DNA of 64,000 nucleotides, from assembly GCA_031367345.1 (NCBI GenBank), contig JANLPR010000046.1:1-64000 (forward strand). The letters run 5' to 3'. The DNA comes from JADKIH01 sp031367345. GTDB taxonomy: Bacteria > Bacteroidota > Bacteroidia > AKYH767-A > 2013-40CM-41-45. The notes below the pieces were generated by a model. That model did not search any database. It was not told where the DNA came from and worked only from the letters and a program-made list of their open reading frames with translations. This document shows, in pieces, positions 52,262 through 60,583 of this stretch (within the stretch, counting starts at the first letter, position 1; every line of letters begins with the position of its first letter). A program made the position numbers and the translations under genes.

Positions 52262-53671
52262 TTAAAGGTCGTAAGCTTTCATTTTATTATAAAGCGTTTT
52301 ACGGTCGATGTTTAAAAGTTTTGCGGCTTTGCTTTTATTAAAATTCACTTGCTTTAATACTTTAATGATCATTTCGTATTCCGCTTCATGGGCAGCAGCT
52401 TTTAAATTGGGAAGGTGTTGCAGATCCATTTTTGGATCTCCGGAAATTTTATGTTCGGGAAAAACTAATTTTGAATAATTAGATATTTCCAACGGCAACG
52501 AACTTGCTTCAATCATACTTCCTTCAGTAAGTAAAGCCGACCGCTTGATAACATTTTTCAATTCGCGCAAATTTCCATACCATGGGTAATTCATAAAATG
52601 GTTAATTACATCAGATTCGAATCCATTAATATTTTTATTCAATTCATTATTACTCTGCTCTAAAAAGAAAGCAGCATAATGCATTGTGTCTTCTTTTCTT
52701 TCTCTAAGAGGCGGAACCTGAATAGAAAATTCATTGAAACGATGGAAGAGATCTTCTCTAAACTTTCCTTTCCTATATGATTCGCCTAGATTTTCATTAC
52801 TTGCAACGATAATTCTTACATCCAAAACAATTTCTTTAGTGCCACCAATTCGTTTCATTTTTCGTTCTTGAATAACACGTAAAAGCAATGCTTGAGTTTC
52901 ATAGGGTAAATTACCCACTTCATCTAAAAAAAGAGTTCCTCCATTAGCCAATTCAAAATGTCCGATCTTTGTGCTTAATGCACCGGTAAAAGAACCTTTT
53001 TCGTGACCAAACAATTCACTTCCTGCCAGTTCTTTAGAAATTGCACCACAATCCATTGCAACAAACGGTTCATTATTTCTTGGACTTTTAGCATGAATCA
53101 TCTGAGCAATAACTTCTTTTCCTGAACCACTTTCACCGTTAATAATCACGGAATAATTGGTAGGCGCAACCAAATCAATCTGCTTATACATTGCTTTCGA
53201 TTGGTCACCTATTCCATTAATAAATTCGCTTCCATTTACACTTGATAGCAAACGTACTTTCCGTTTTATTTCTTCGCCGTTAGTATGGATGTCTTTTATT
53301 ACGTTAACTTCAGTACTTTCAATTGCTCTCTTAATTGACAAAAGAATTTCATCGGGGAAAAGTGGCTTAGTTATATAATCAAAGGCTCCTGATTTTATTA
53401 CTTTAACTGCTATTTTAATGTCAGAATATCCAGTAATAATTAATACAGGAACAATTGAATTTTTCTCTCTGATCTTTCCAAGAATTTCAAGTCCGTCAAT
53501 ATCACCAAGACGAAAATCGCAAAGTATAAGATCAGGTTTAGCTTCTTCAAAAACAGAGAGTCCTTTACTCCCACTGTGAGCTACTAAGACTTCGTAATTA
53601 TTTTTCGATAAAAATCTTTTTAATAACATACTTACATCAACATCGTCTTCAATAATTAAAATTTTTTTCAT
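52262..53671 (-). CDS. NtrC-type sigma-54-dependent response regulator
   Basis: A 469-residue activator with three domains. The receiver has IIEDD (acidic pair), Asp52 (ILCDFRLGD) and Lys102. The AAA+ part has Walker A GESGSGKE (179-186), GSFTGA (226-231, the sigma-54 contacting loop, usually GAFTGA) and FLDE (248-251). The C-terminal Fis-type helix-turn-helix is FNKSKAAKLLNIDRKTLYNKM. RpoN is encoded 900 bp away. The kinase with a pseudo-receiver follows on the same strand, probably forming the phosphorelay that opens sigma-54 promoters. Confidence 0.95.
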   Translation of the reverse strand: MKKILIIEDDVDVSMLLKRFLSKNNYEVLVAHSGSKGLSVFEEAKPDLILCDFRLGDIDGLEILGKIREKNSIVPVLIITGYSDIKIAVKVIKSGAFDYITKPLFPDEILLSIKRAIESTEVNVIKDIHTNGEEIKRKVRLLSSVNGSEFINGIGDQSKAMYKQIDLVAPTNYSVIINGESGSGKEVIAQMIHAKSPRNNEPFVAMDCGAISKELAGSELFGHEKGSFTGALSTKIGHFELANGGTLFLDEVGNLPYETQALLLRVIQERKMKRIGGTKEIVLDVRIIVASNENLGESYRKGKFREDLFHRFNEFSIQVPPLRERKEDTMHYAAFFLEQSNNELNKNINGFESDVINHFMNYPWYGNLRELKNVIKRSALLTEGSMIEASSLPLEISNYSKLVFPEHKISGDPKMDLQHLPNLKAAAHEAEYEMIIKVLKQVNFNKSKAAKLLNIDRKTLYNKMKAYDL

Positions 53672-54167
53672 AGTATTTTAGTTTAAAAAATCTATTCCCC
53701 TTCCGTTCTTTTTAGAAAATGAAGGCAACCTTCATGGGCTTTTTCGCTTCAAAAATAATTTATCCGGTAGCGAATTCCTCTTTTTAACTCCTATCGGGAA
53801 TATTATTCTACAATATAATTAAACTAAAGCATAAATCCAAAAGAAATCACATAAACATTTTCAATAAAATATTTTTAGACAAAAGAAAGTTCACAAGTGC
53901 ATAACTTAGTCCATCAGTTAATATTATTCATTGAAATTATCAATACCCAAAGTTATTGCATGCACATGCAAAAATTGCGAAGATTCATCCGCCAAGGATG
54001 GAAAATAAATCAATACAAATCAGCTTTATTTCTATCTTTGCGCCGTGTTAGAGAAAAAGCATATTTTAGTTATTTGCTAAACATTACACGAATTATACAT
54101 TCAAAACAATACTTCAATCGGAAGAACCGTTGAACAAAGTACCAAACAAAAGGAGACAATAATAAGT
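53672..54167. other. Divergent intergenic region with a promoter-like box
   Basis: About 496 bp between the NtrC-type gene and the DksA/TraR-like gene. A 7-bp hairpin ATGAAGG (53719-53725)/CCTTCAT (53729-53735) lies in the leader of the regulator. A full -7 match TATCTTTG is at 54033-54040. A 78-codon frame at 53897-54133 overlaps this promoter and is not supported. Confidence 0.5.
54033..54040 (+). promoter_or_regulatory. -7 box TATCTTTG of the DksA/TraR-like gene
   Basis: A full TAnnTTTG match. Transcription would start near 54046 and leave a leader of about 120 bases before the ATG at 54168. No good -33 was seen. Confidence 0.5.
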
Positions 54168-54548
54168 ATGGAAAAGACATCATATTCATCACAAGAACTA
54201 CAAGAATTTAAAATCGTTATCAATACAAAGTTGACTGATGCTCAAAAGGAGTATGAATACCTGATTGATGAATTGCGCAATTTCAATAACAACGGCACCG
54301 AAGACACGAACAACACGATTAAATTGATGGAAGACGGAGCAGATACGAATAGCAAAGAAGAGTTAAATATTAATGCCGCTCGTATGAAAAAATTTATTGA
54401 GAACCTACAAGCTGCGCTATTCAGGATCGAAAATAAAACCTACGGGATATGTAAAGTTTCGGGAAAATTAATTCCTCGTGAGCGACTACTAGCTGTACCT
54501 CACACAACTCAAACAATTGAATCAAAATTGAGCAATACTAAAAACTAG
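54168..54548 (+). CDS. DksA/TraR family protein with lost zinc cysteines
   Basis: A 126-residue protein of the DksA/TraR family, which modulates RNA polymerase through the secondary channel. Helices of the coiled coil are at about 10-85. The C-terminal zinc finger is degenerate: only Cys95 remains (TYGICKVSGKLIPRERLLAV), as in other Bacteroidota homologues, where the fold is kept without four cysteines. The acidic tip residues typical of DksA are replaced by an Asn/Asp-rich loop (GTEDTNNTIKLMEDG). It stands between the NtrC-type gene and rpoN, fitting a general stress or sigma-54 hub. Confidence 0.85.
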   Translation: MEKTSYSSQELQEFKIVINTKLTDAQKEYEYLIDELRNFNNNGTEDTNNTIKLMEDGADTNSKEELNINAARMKKFIENLQAALFRIENKTYGICKVSGKLIPRERLLAVPHTTQTIESKLSNTKN

Positions 54549-54582
54549 TTGATTACCAGATTACGAAAGCCCCATTGAACTC

Positions 54583-56079
54583 TTAAACTTGAATTCTCAA
54601 TCTGGCAATTGGAATATTCAACCTATCTCTATATTTAGCAACGGTTCTTCGAGCTAATAAATAACCTTTCTCTTTCAAGTTATTTTTTATTTCCCTATCG
54701 GTTAGTGGGTGATGCTTATCTTCATTAACAATCAGCTCACTAATTACACTTTTCAATTCTTTACTAGAAACTTCTTCCCCATTATCACGCATTAGAGAAT
54801 TACTAAAAAAATCTTTTAGGCACATGATGCCAAACTGGGTTTGTACATATTTATTACTAGTAACTCTTGAAGCAGTGCTAATATCAACATGAATTAGTTC
54901 AGCCACATCTTTTAATATTAATGGTTTTAATTTTTTAGTATCTCCGGTTATAAAAAACTCCGACTGCAATTTTACAATAGCCTGCATTGTTTTTAACATC
55001 GTTTTTTCCCTTTGTGCTATAGCCTGTAAAAACCACTTCGCTGAATTAATTTTCCCTTTGAGATATTGAATGGTTTTTCTTTGATTTCTGTTCACTATTC
55101 CATGATCTAAATTACTATTCAAATAATCGTTTTTCAGTTTAAGAGTTTTATTTTCTACTAAATCAACGAATTCATTATTAAGTCTAATGCTTGTAGTTAT
55201 TTGATTTGTTAACGAAACATCCAACCGATCTGTATTATTTACAACGGTAAATTCCGGAATTATTGTAGTATTTACATTACCATTACTATACGATCCTTCA
55301 ACAGGTTTAGGATTTAAATGAGTAATCACTTTAAGTGCCAATTTTAATTCTTTTTCTGTCAATCCGGCTTCGCGTAATATTTTATTATAATTTTTATTGC
55401 ACAACTCAATAAAATAATGATGAATTAAATAAATGGCATGTTCCTGTGGTTTACTTCTAATGTTAAGCTCAGTTCTCTTAAGTTGAAGTAGTAAACATTC
55501 TTGCAAACTAGTACAACCAACGCCTGGCGGATCGCATTGTTGAATCAAAGGCAATAACTTTTCAATTTCTGCTTCTGAAATATATTTACTCTCAATAAAG
55601 CTTAAATCATTTGCAAGTATATCAAGCGGAACACGTAAATAGCCATTCTCATCTAGACTATCTACAATATCATCCAAGATTCTTTTATCTCGCTCCGAAG
55701 TTTTCAATAAATGCAATTGATCTTTAAGTTGCTCTTGGAAAGTGCTCGTTTGGATTGGACCTTGCGAAAATAATTCCTCATATGAATTACTATTTTTCCC
55801 ATTGAGTTTATTATCAGGTATGCCATCATCAAAAAAATAGTCCGTCAAGTCAAAATCATTTGTTTCTGAAAATGTCTCGTCATTTTCAGAATCTTGAGCA
55901 GCACCATTCTCTAATGCTTCATCTTCAAACCCTTCTTCCAAAGCAGGGTTTTCAATTAACTCATCTTTAATTTTTTGTTCAATCGAAATAGGATTCAATT
56001 GTATCAGACTTAACAGCTGAATTTGAAGTGGTGAAAATCTTAAAGACTCTCGTTGAGATTGGAGTTGAATACGATCCAT
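54583..56079 (-). CDS. rpoN: RNA polymerase sigma-54 factor
   Basis: A 498-residue sigma-54. Region I is LQSQRESLRFSPLQIQLLSL with a glutamine-rich start, followed by an acidic region II (about 50-105), a core-binding domain (about 115-310) and a DNA-binding part ending in the RpoN box, seen as ARRTVAKYR (476-484). It converges with the DksA/TraR-like gene and has the NtrC-type activator nearby. In most Bacteroidota rpoN is elsewhere from its activators, so this clustering is worth noting. Confidence 0.97.
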   Translation of the reverse strand: MDRIQLQSQRESLRFSPLQIQLLSLIQLNPISIEQKIKDELIENPALEEGFEDEALENGAAQDSENDETFSETNDFDLTDYFFDDGIPDNKLNGKNSNSYEELFSQGPIQTSTFQEQLKDQLHLLKTSERDKRILDDIVDSLDENGYLRVPLDILANDLSFIESKYISEAEIEKLLPLIQQCDPPGVGCTSLQECLLLQLKRTELNIRSKPQEHAIYLIHHYFIELCNKNYNKILREAGLTEKELKLALKVITHLNPKPVEGSYSNGNVNTTIIPEFTVVNNTDRLDVSLTNQITTSIRLNNEFVDLVENKTLKLKNDYLNSNLDHGIVNRNQRKTIQYLKGKINSAKWFLQAIAQREKTMLKTMQAIVKLQSEFFITGDTKKLKPLILKDVAELIHVDISTASRVTSNKYVQTQFGIMCLKDFFSNSLMRDNGEEVSSKELKSVISELIVNEDKHHPLTDREIKNNLKEKGYLLARRTVAKYRDRLNIPIARLRIQV

Positions 56080-56204
56080 TTCTTTGATAGTTTAACTATT
56101 CAATCACAAATATCAAACCCAAACCAAAATTATAAACAACTATTTATTTACATCAATGCAGAAAAATAATTTTTAGAAATAAAAATAAAAAGCGAGATCC
56201 AATT

Positions 56205-56597
56205 TTAATCAATTTTAGTTGGAGGTTTTCTTTTCATACGATGCAGGACATACTTGATAACGCCAAGAATTTCCGGTTTTTTTTCAGTCACATAATTTGT
56301 TGCAACATTATTTAAAATAAAAGGTACCGACTTTTTAACAGCCCATGCAGCATTACCGGGTAAAAAACCTTTCACCAACAAGTTAATCCCAAAACGAACC
56401 GATTTCTCGAGAGTACTTTGACCATTTCTATCGAAAGCTACACTAACATTTTTGGCGATAGAAAGCATAGGTTTCAGATCGTTTTTAATAATCTGCATAT
56501 CACTTTCCAAGTCAGATTGAAGCATGATTAAATTACGTTTCAATCTTAATTTTTCAGTGGCTAGTTGATGCTTTGTATTTATTTTGATTGATCTCAT
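56205..56597 (-). CDS. Small conserved protein of unknown function
   Basis: A 130-residue basic protein (about 24 Lys/Arg) with no membrane helix or signal peptide. A coiled-coil segment (TEKLRLKRNLIMLQSDLE, about 14-31) is followed by an amphipathic region with SVRFGINLLVKGFLPGN and AVKKSVPFILNNVATNYV. It lies between rpoN and the YtxH gene, a grouping of small stress proteins known in Bacteroidota. Not related to a known family by sight. Confidence 0.7.
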   Translation of the reverse strand: MRSIKINTKHQLATEKLRLKRNLIMLQSDLESDMQIIKNDLKPMLSIAKNVSVAFDRNGQSTLEKSVRFGINLLVKGFLPGNAAWAVKKSVPFILNNVATNYVTEKKPEILGVIKYVLHRMKRKPPTKID

Positions 56598-56736
56598 GAC
56601 AGTTATTTTATACCCTTTAGTTCTAATGGAATGAAGTTACGAAAAATCATGGGGGCAATCAATTAAAAAACATTAATAAAATTTTTAAGTCATAAAAACT
56701 GACTAATAATATTAGAGTATTCAATTAAATGTAAAA

Positions 56737-56772
56737 GATCTTTTAACAATAATTGAATATTGTTAAAAGATC
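56737..56772. repeat. Perfect 15-bp inverted repeat upstream of the 56205 gene
   Basis: GATCTTTTAACAATA (56737-56751)/TATTGTTAAAAGATC (56758-56772), 6-base spacer ATTGAA. It lies after the YtxH gene stop and before the next gene on the same strand. AT-rich with no T run after it, so either an unusual terminator or an operator. Confidence 0.7.
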
Positions 56773-56848
56773 CATTACCACTAAGTATTCACAACTAGTA
56801 ATTAAATAGCAATTTTAGTTATGAAATACTGAAAATAAATTCGTTCAA

Positions 56849-57184
56849 TCAGTTCGAGTGACTTGATGTTTTATTCCGCATTTTTTCAGCTGAATCTTTC
56901 ATTTCGTCTACTTTCCGTTCGGCAGTTTCTCTTAAGTCTTCCATTTTACCAAAAGCCCTTTCTTTTAAGTCAGATGCTTTTCGTGCAACATCATCTTTAA
57001 AACTATTAAACTTTTCTTTTCCTTTTTCAAAATTATCGACTAAATCTTCTTTCAAGTCAGAAACTTTATGTCCAATTTTTCTCCGAGTATCACGTCCACT
57101 TGCCGGAGCAAATAAAACACCCAATGCTGCGCCGGCAACTAATCCAATTGCTAATGCGCTTATTACTTTTGTTGAATTTTCCAT
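56849..57184 (-). CDS. YtxH domain protein
   Basis: A 111-residue protein with an N-terminal glycine-rich membrane segment (VISALAIGLVAGAALGVLFAPASGRDTRRKI) of which the APxSGRDTR turn is typical of YtxH, then a long charged helix with repeats such as RKASDLKERAFGKMEDLRE (about 65-85), an apolipophorin-like amphipathic helix. YtxH is a general stress protein family in many phyla; its function is unclear. The neighbouring genes are also small stress-type proteins. Confidence 0.93.
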   Translation of the reverse strand: MENSTKVISALAIGLVAGAALGVLFAPASGRDTRRKIGHKVSDLKEDLVDNFEKGKEKFNSFKDDVARKASDLKERAFGKMEDLRETAERKVDEMKDSAEKMRNKTSSHSN

Positions 57185-57547
57185 TTTTATAAAAAATTAT
57201 AGGTTCGTATTTATATAAACAAATAGAAGAAATCGTGCCGTAAATAAAAAAACTAATATTAATGTAAGAAAAATTTGAAGCAACTGATTTGTATAAAGAT
57301 AGATTGAGCTCAAATCTAAAAATAATATACTCTTGTTTCAACTCCGGGAATTAACTGCTTTAATTGGGGAAAAATTTCCCAAGTAAGTAATTTTAGTAAC
57401 ATATTACGTACATTTCTACCATTAATTAATTTGTGCTTATTTGCAGTTAGACTATTATTTTCAGCAGAATAAATAGTAAAATAACTTAATGTATTATTCA
57501 AGGTATAGAGACTGTTTATAGAAAAATAACTACAAATATCAACTAAA
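57185..57547. other. Divergent intergenic region
   Basis: A 363-bp AT-rich region. A minus-strand GGCACG at about 57234-57239 resembles a -24 element, but the -12 GC is absent. An open frame at 57316-57597 has no supporting features. Confidence 0.35.
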
Positions 57548-57877
57548 ATGAAACGTACAAAAATAGTACTATTTACTTTCGGACTATTTTTAGTCACTAC
57601 TAGTGTTGAAGCAGAACTTCGACCAGATTCAGTTGTAACAGAAAAAAAAGCTGGAACAAAAAAAGCATGTCAAAATATTGAATTAAAACAATTAATACAT
57701 CGATTGAGCGAGATAGAAAATAGAGTAAAGAATTAATCGGTAAGTGAAATTCAGCGAGTTGAATATCGTACTGAAGTAAAAGAAATTGAAAAAAAAGTTG
57801 AGAAAATGGGCGGCATAAATATTTACCTTTCCTTTACGGCTATATTAATTATCATTTTAATATTGATTATTCTTTAA
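57548..57877 (+). pseudogene. Small exported membrane protein split by an in-frame TAA
   Basis: The frame from ATG 57548 gives 62 residues with a signal peptide (MKRTKIVLFTFGLFLVTTSVEA) and a helical end (ELKQLIHRLSEIENRVKN). The TAA at 57734-57736 is followed in the same frame by 46 codons: a charged coil (EIQRVEYRTEVKEIEKKVEK) and a C-terminal membrane helix (IYLSFTAILIIILILIIL) to a TAA at 57877. The two parts together make a sensible 109-residue protein. A shorter product ending at 57736 would lack the anchor. The function is unknown. Confidence 0.55.
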
Positions 57878-57990
57878 AGGTTCAAATTAAAATATAGCTT
57901 TCAAATTAAAATACAACTGGTCAAAATTAGAAGTTGGATTTATTATTGCGATGTAAATATTTACTCTATTCTTATGGCGATTCAGAATTT

Positions 57991-57998
57991 TATTTTTG
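57991..57998 (+). promoter_or_regulatory. -7 box TATTTTTG before the receiver gene
   Basis: A full TAnnTTTG match. Start near 58005, 27 bases before the ATG at 58032. Confidence 0.42.
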
Positions 57999-58031
57999 AA
58001 AACGGGAATAGTTAATTAACCTAACTAAATT

Positions 58032-58373
58032 ATGAATTATAAGAGAGCGATGATAATTGAAGACGAGGTAGATATTTGCATTTTACTTTCCGGTTTTTTG
58101 GAAAAGAATTCATTCATCACTAGCTATTCAACCACAATTCAGGAAGGTTTAGTTAAAATAATTGATTTCAAGCCTGAGATATTATTTTTGGATAATAATT
58201 TACCTGATGGCTCAGGGATTGAAATACTACCTCAAATAAAAAAAACTTTTCCCAATTTGAAGATTATTGTAATTAGTGCATTGAGCAACATGAAAGAAAT
58301 AGCACTTTTCAATGGGGCGAATGGATTTCTTTCGAAGCCAATCAGTTTTGCGCATTTGAGTGAGTATTTATAA
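58032..58373 (+). CDS. Stand-alone response regulator receiver
   Basis: A 113-residue receiver-only protein: IIEDE acidic pair, Asp54 (ILFLDNNLPDG), Thr/Ser position VISAL, and Lys in FLSKPIS. It has no output domain, so it must act through a partner such as a phosphorelay kinase or a phosphatase. No histidine kinase is adjacent. It is divergently set after the split small gene. Confidence 0.9.
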   Translation: MNYKRAMIIEDEVDICILLSGFLEKNSFITSYSTTIQEGLVKIIDFKPEILFLDNNLPDGSGIEILPQIKKTFPNLKIIVISALSNMKEIALFNGANGFLSKPISFAHLSEYL

Positions 58374-58509
58374 GATAATTTTCTCCAATTTTACTCAAGC
58401 ACTATTTCGAAAAAAATAAAAGTAGAATATTTTCCACAACTGTACTTTTACTTACCAACTATAGCTGTATGTTTGTAATCCTTTCATGATTTTGATCAAG
58501 GTTGCTTTG

Positions 58510-58525
58510 TGGCTGAGTCTTTGAG
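58510..58525 (+). promoter_or_regulatory. Weak sigma-54-like promoter before the DUF4199 gene
   Basis: TGGCTGAGTCTTTGAG resembles TGGCACGnnnnTTGCa: GG and TTG are at the right spacing (N10 between GG and G), but the last C is A. It lies 24 bp before the ATG at 58549. Suggestive only. Confidence 0.22.
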
Positions 58526-58548
58526 GCAATTATATTTAAATCATAAAA

Positions 58549-59037
58549 ATGAAAACATTAGAAACGAAGCCAAAGTCTACCTGGTATAAAGACAATCTAC
58601 AAGCGACAATTAATAGTAGCATTATTGTAGGAGCAAGCTATATTGTTATTTTCCTTATCGCTAAAATCTTTTCTTTAGCAGAAGTAACATGGCTTCGGTT
58701 TCTGAATTATGTAGTATTATTCCCTATTGTTTATGGAGCAGTAGGGAAATATTATGTTCTTCATAAAAATTATATTAATTATTTTCAAGGATTCAGCATG
58801 GGTTTTTTGATAGGTTCATTGGGAAGTTTATACTATAGTGTTATTTTCTATTTCTATTTGAAATTTGATCCGCTTTTTATGAAAACCATTTTAAATAAAC
58901 TACCGGCTCAAATTATTTATCCAGAAATCAGCATAGCATTTATCAATTTTTCGGAAGGGCTCAGCTTTAGTGTAATAGTAGCCTTAGCGATTATGCAATT
59001 GTATAAGAGATCAGGAGCATCATCAGCAGAGTTTTGA
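58549..59037 (+). CDS. DUF4199-like membrane protein
   Basis: A 162-residue membrane protein with four hydrophobic segments, at about 23-44, 50-68, 78-100 and 130-152. The order of helices and the motif YFQGFSMGFLIGSLGSLYYSV in the third helix match DUF4199, a Bacteroidota family of unknown function. A weak sigma-54-like site lies upstream. No partner can be assigned. Confidence 0.75.
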   Translation: MKTLETKPKSTWYKDNLQATINSSIIVGASYIVIFLIAKIFSLAEVTWLRFLNYVVLFPIVYGAVGKYYVLHKNYINYFQGFSMGFLIGSLGSLYYSVIFYFYLKFDPLFMKTILNKLPAQIIYPEISIAFINFSEGLSFSVIVALAIMQLYKRSGASSAEF

Positions 59038-59531
59038 ATATTCTTTTCATATTTTTCAAATCAAATAATTCCAGCCGTTGGGAGTCAATTCATTTCGAGT
59101 AAATAATTTGCACTTTAGATAATCATTATTCCAGAAATGATACTCATTTTGATCTTTACATATCAAAAACAATACTCTTATTATAAAGAAACTGGGCCGA
59201 TAGTAATTTTTACCCAATCACAAAAACGCCACATAGCAGTTGCACGCCGAATAGGTGTTCTTGAATATATTCGTTTATACAGAGAGTATGTAGTTAAAAC
59301 TTTCGCCTTCTTTGTGATAAACCAAAATTATTATATGATTTACCTACAAAATCGTTGAATTGGCCGCTCCGTTCTAATAAAGAAAATATTTTGCAAAAAA
59401 AAATGACAATAATCTAATGGATAGCCTGATCTAAATAAAGAATAGGTTATTTTCTTCATAAAAAAAATGAATTTTAGGATTAATATTACACCCAATTAAA
59501 AATTTTAGAAAAAGCCTACACTCCGTTTTCT
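59038..59531. other. Intergenic region before the beta-lactamase-like gene
   Basis: About 494 bp, AT-rich. A 73-codon frame at 59137-59358 lacks any recognisable feature. No terminator or full -7 box was seen. Confidence 0.4.
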
Positions 59532-60545
59532 ATGTTACTCAAAATAAAAGCAATGCTACGATACCCAATACCATTTGCACTAGCCATCTTCCTTATTGGT
59601 GGCAGTTTTTTTCTTGGTAGATTTTTGAATACTAAATCAAGCACTACTATAACTGCTAAAGAAAATTGTTCTGAAACAATGGATCAAATCCGTTTAAAGG
59701 GATATGAATATACTCATCCTTTACTCTTAACAGATATTCCGGAACAGAGTAACATGCTTCATAGTATTCAAACTGACATAAGTACATACATCAACGAAGC
59801 CAAAAGCACTCAGAAAGCGGATGATATTTCAGTTTATTTTAGACGGCTCGACAATGGAGCTAAGTTTGTGATTAACCCAAACACAACTTACAATCCTGCA
59901 AGTATGGTGAAAGTAGTGTATCTACTCACTTACATGAAAATGGCAGAAAAAAATCCGGCTATTTTAAACAAACAAATATTTTTCAATAGGCACTTTTCGG
60001 CACCAAATGTTCAGAACATAGTAGATTTCCAATTAACGGAAAACAGAAACTATTCAGTTAGAGAATTGCTTGTTGCTATGATCAAACATTCCGACAACGA
60101 TGCAACTCTTTTACTTAGTCAGAATATGGATGGTACAATTTATAATAATGTTTTCATTGACTTAGCAGTTCCAATTCCAAGCCAGGTAGGAGAATACTTC
60201 ATTTCTGTTACTGATTTTTCTAAGTTCTTTAGAGTTTTATATAGTGCAAGCTATACAACAACTGAATTATCAGAATATGCTTTAGAATTATTAACCACTT
60301 CTACATTTAAAGATGGGTTAAAACAAGGTCTTGATGAAAATATTGCAATGGCACACAAGTTTGGAGAAAGAATATTAGGTACAAAGGCCCAACTTCATGA
60401 ATTCGGAATTGTTTATTATAAAAATGCTCCTTATTTAATTGGAGTAATGACGATTGGAAACTCACAGAAACAACTTTCAACTATAATAGGCGACATTTCA
60501 AAAATTGCTTTCAATGATTATAAGAATTTAATTGGCGGGTCTTGA
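59532..60545 (+). CDS. Class A beta-lactamase-like serine hydrolase
   Basis: A 337-residue protein with an N-terminal membrane anchor (about 12-31). The SXXK motif is SMVK (Ser124, Lys127), the second motif is SDN (187-189, in KHSDNDATLL), and the third is KFG at 276-278 in place of KTG. Similar proteins include true class A beta-lactamases, carboxypeptidase-like enzymes and inactive forms. The KFG change and anchor make resistance activity doubtful; a cell-wall or ester hydrolase role is possible. It converges with the long surface-protein gene. Confidence 0.82.
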   Translation: MLLKIKAMLRYPIPFALAIFLIGGSFFLGRFLNTKSSTTITAKENCSETMDQIRLKGYEYTHPLLLTDIPEQSNMLHSIQTDISTYINEAKSTQKADDISVYFRRLDNGAKFVINPNTTYNPASMVKVVYLLTYMKMAEKNPAILNKQIFFNRHFSAPNVQNIVDFQLTENRNYSVRELLVAMIKHSDNDATLLLSQNMDGTIYNNVFIDLAVPIPSQVGEYFISVTDFSKFFRVLYSASYTTTELSEYALELLTTSTFKDGLKQGLDENIAMAHKFGERILGTKAQLHEFGIVYYKNAPYLIGVMTIGNSQKQLSTIIGDISKIAFNDYKNLIGGS

Positions 60546-60583
60546 TCCAACATTTTTTCAAAACAATACACACTATTAAAGCA

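Noticed and set aside
53897..54133. Open frame of 78 codons before the DksA/TraR-like gene
   Set aside because: It crosses a full -7 box and shows no signal, domain or coding character.
57226..57241. Sigma-54 promoter before the YtxH gene
   Set aside because: The -24 GGCACG is good but the -12 GC is missing at the required spacing.
57316..57597. Minus-strand open frame of 93 codons
   Set aside because: It overlaps the start of the exported small protein on the other strand and lacks features.
59137..59358. Open frame of 73 codons
   Set aside because: Unusual amino-acid use and no upstream promoter or family resemblance.
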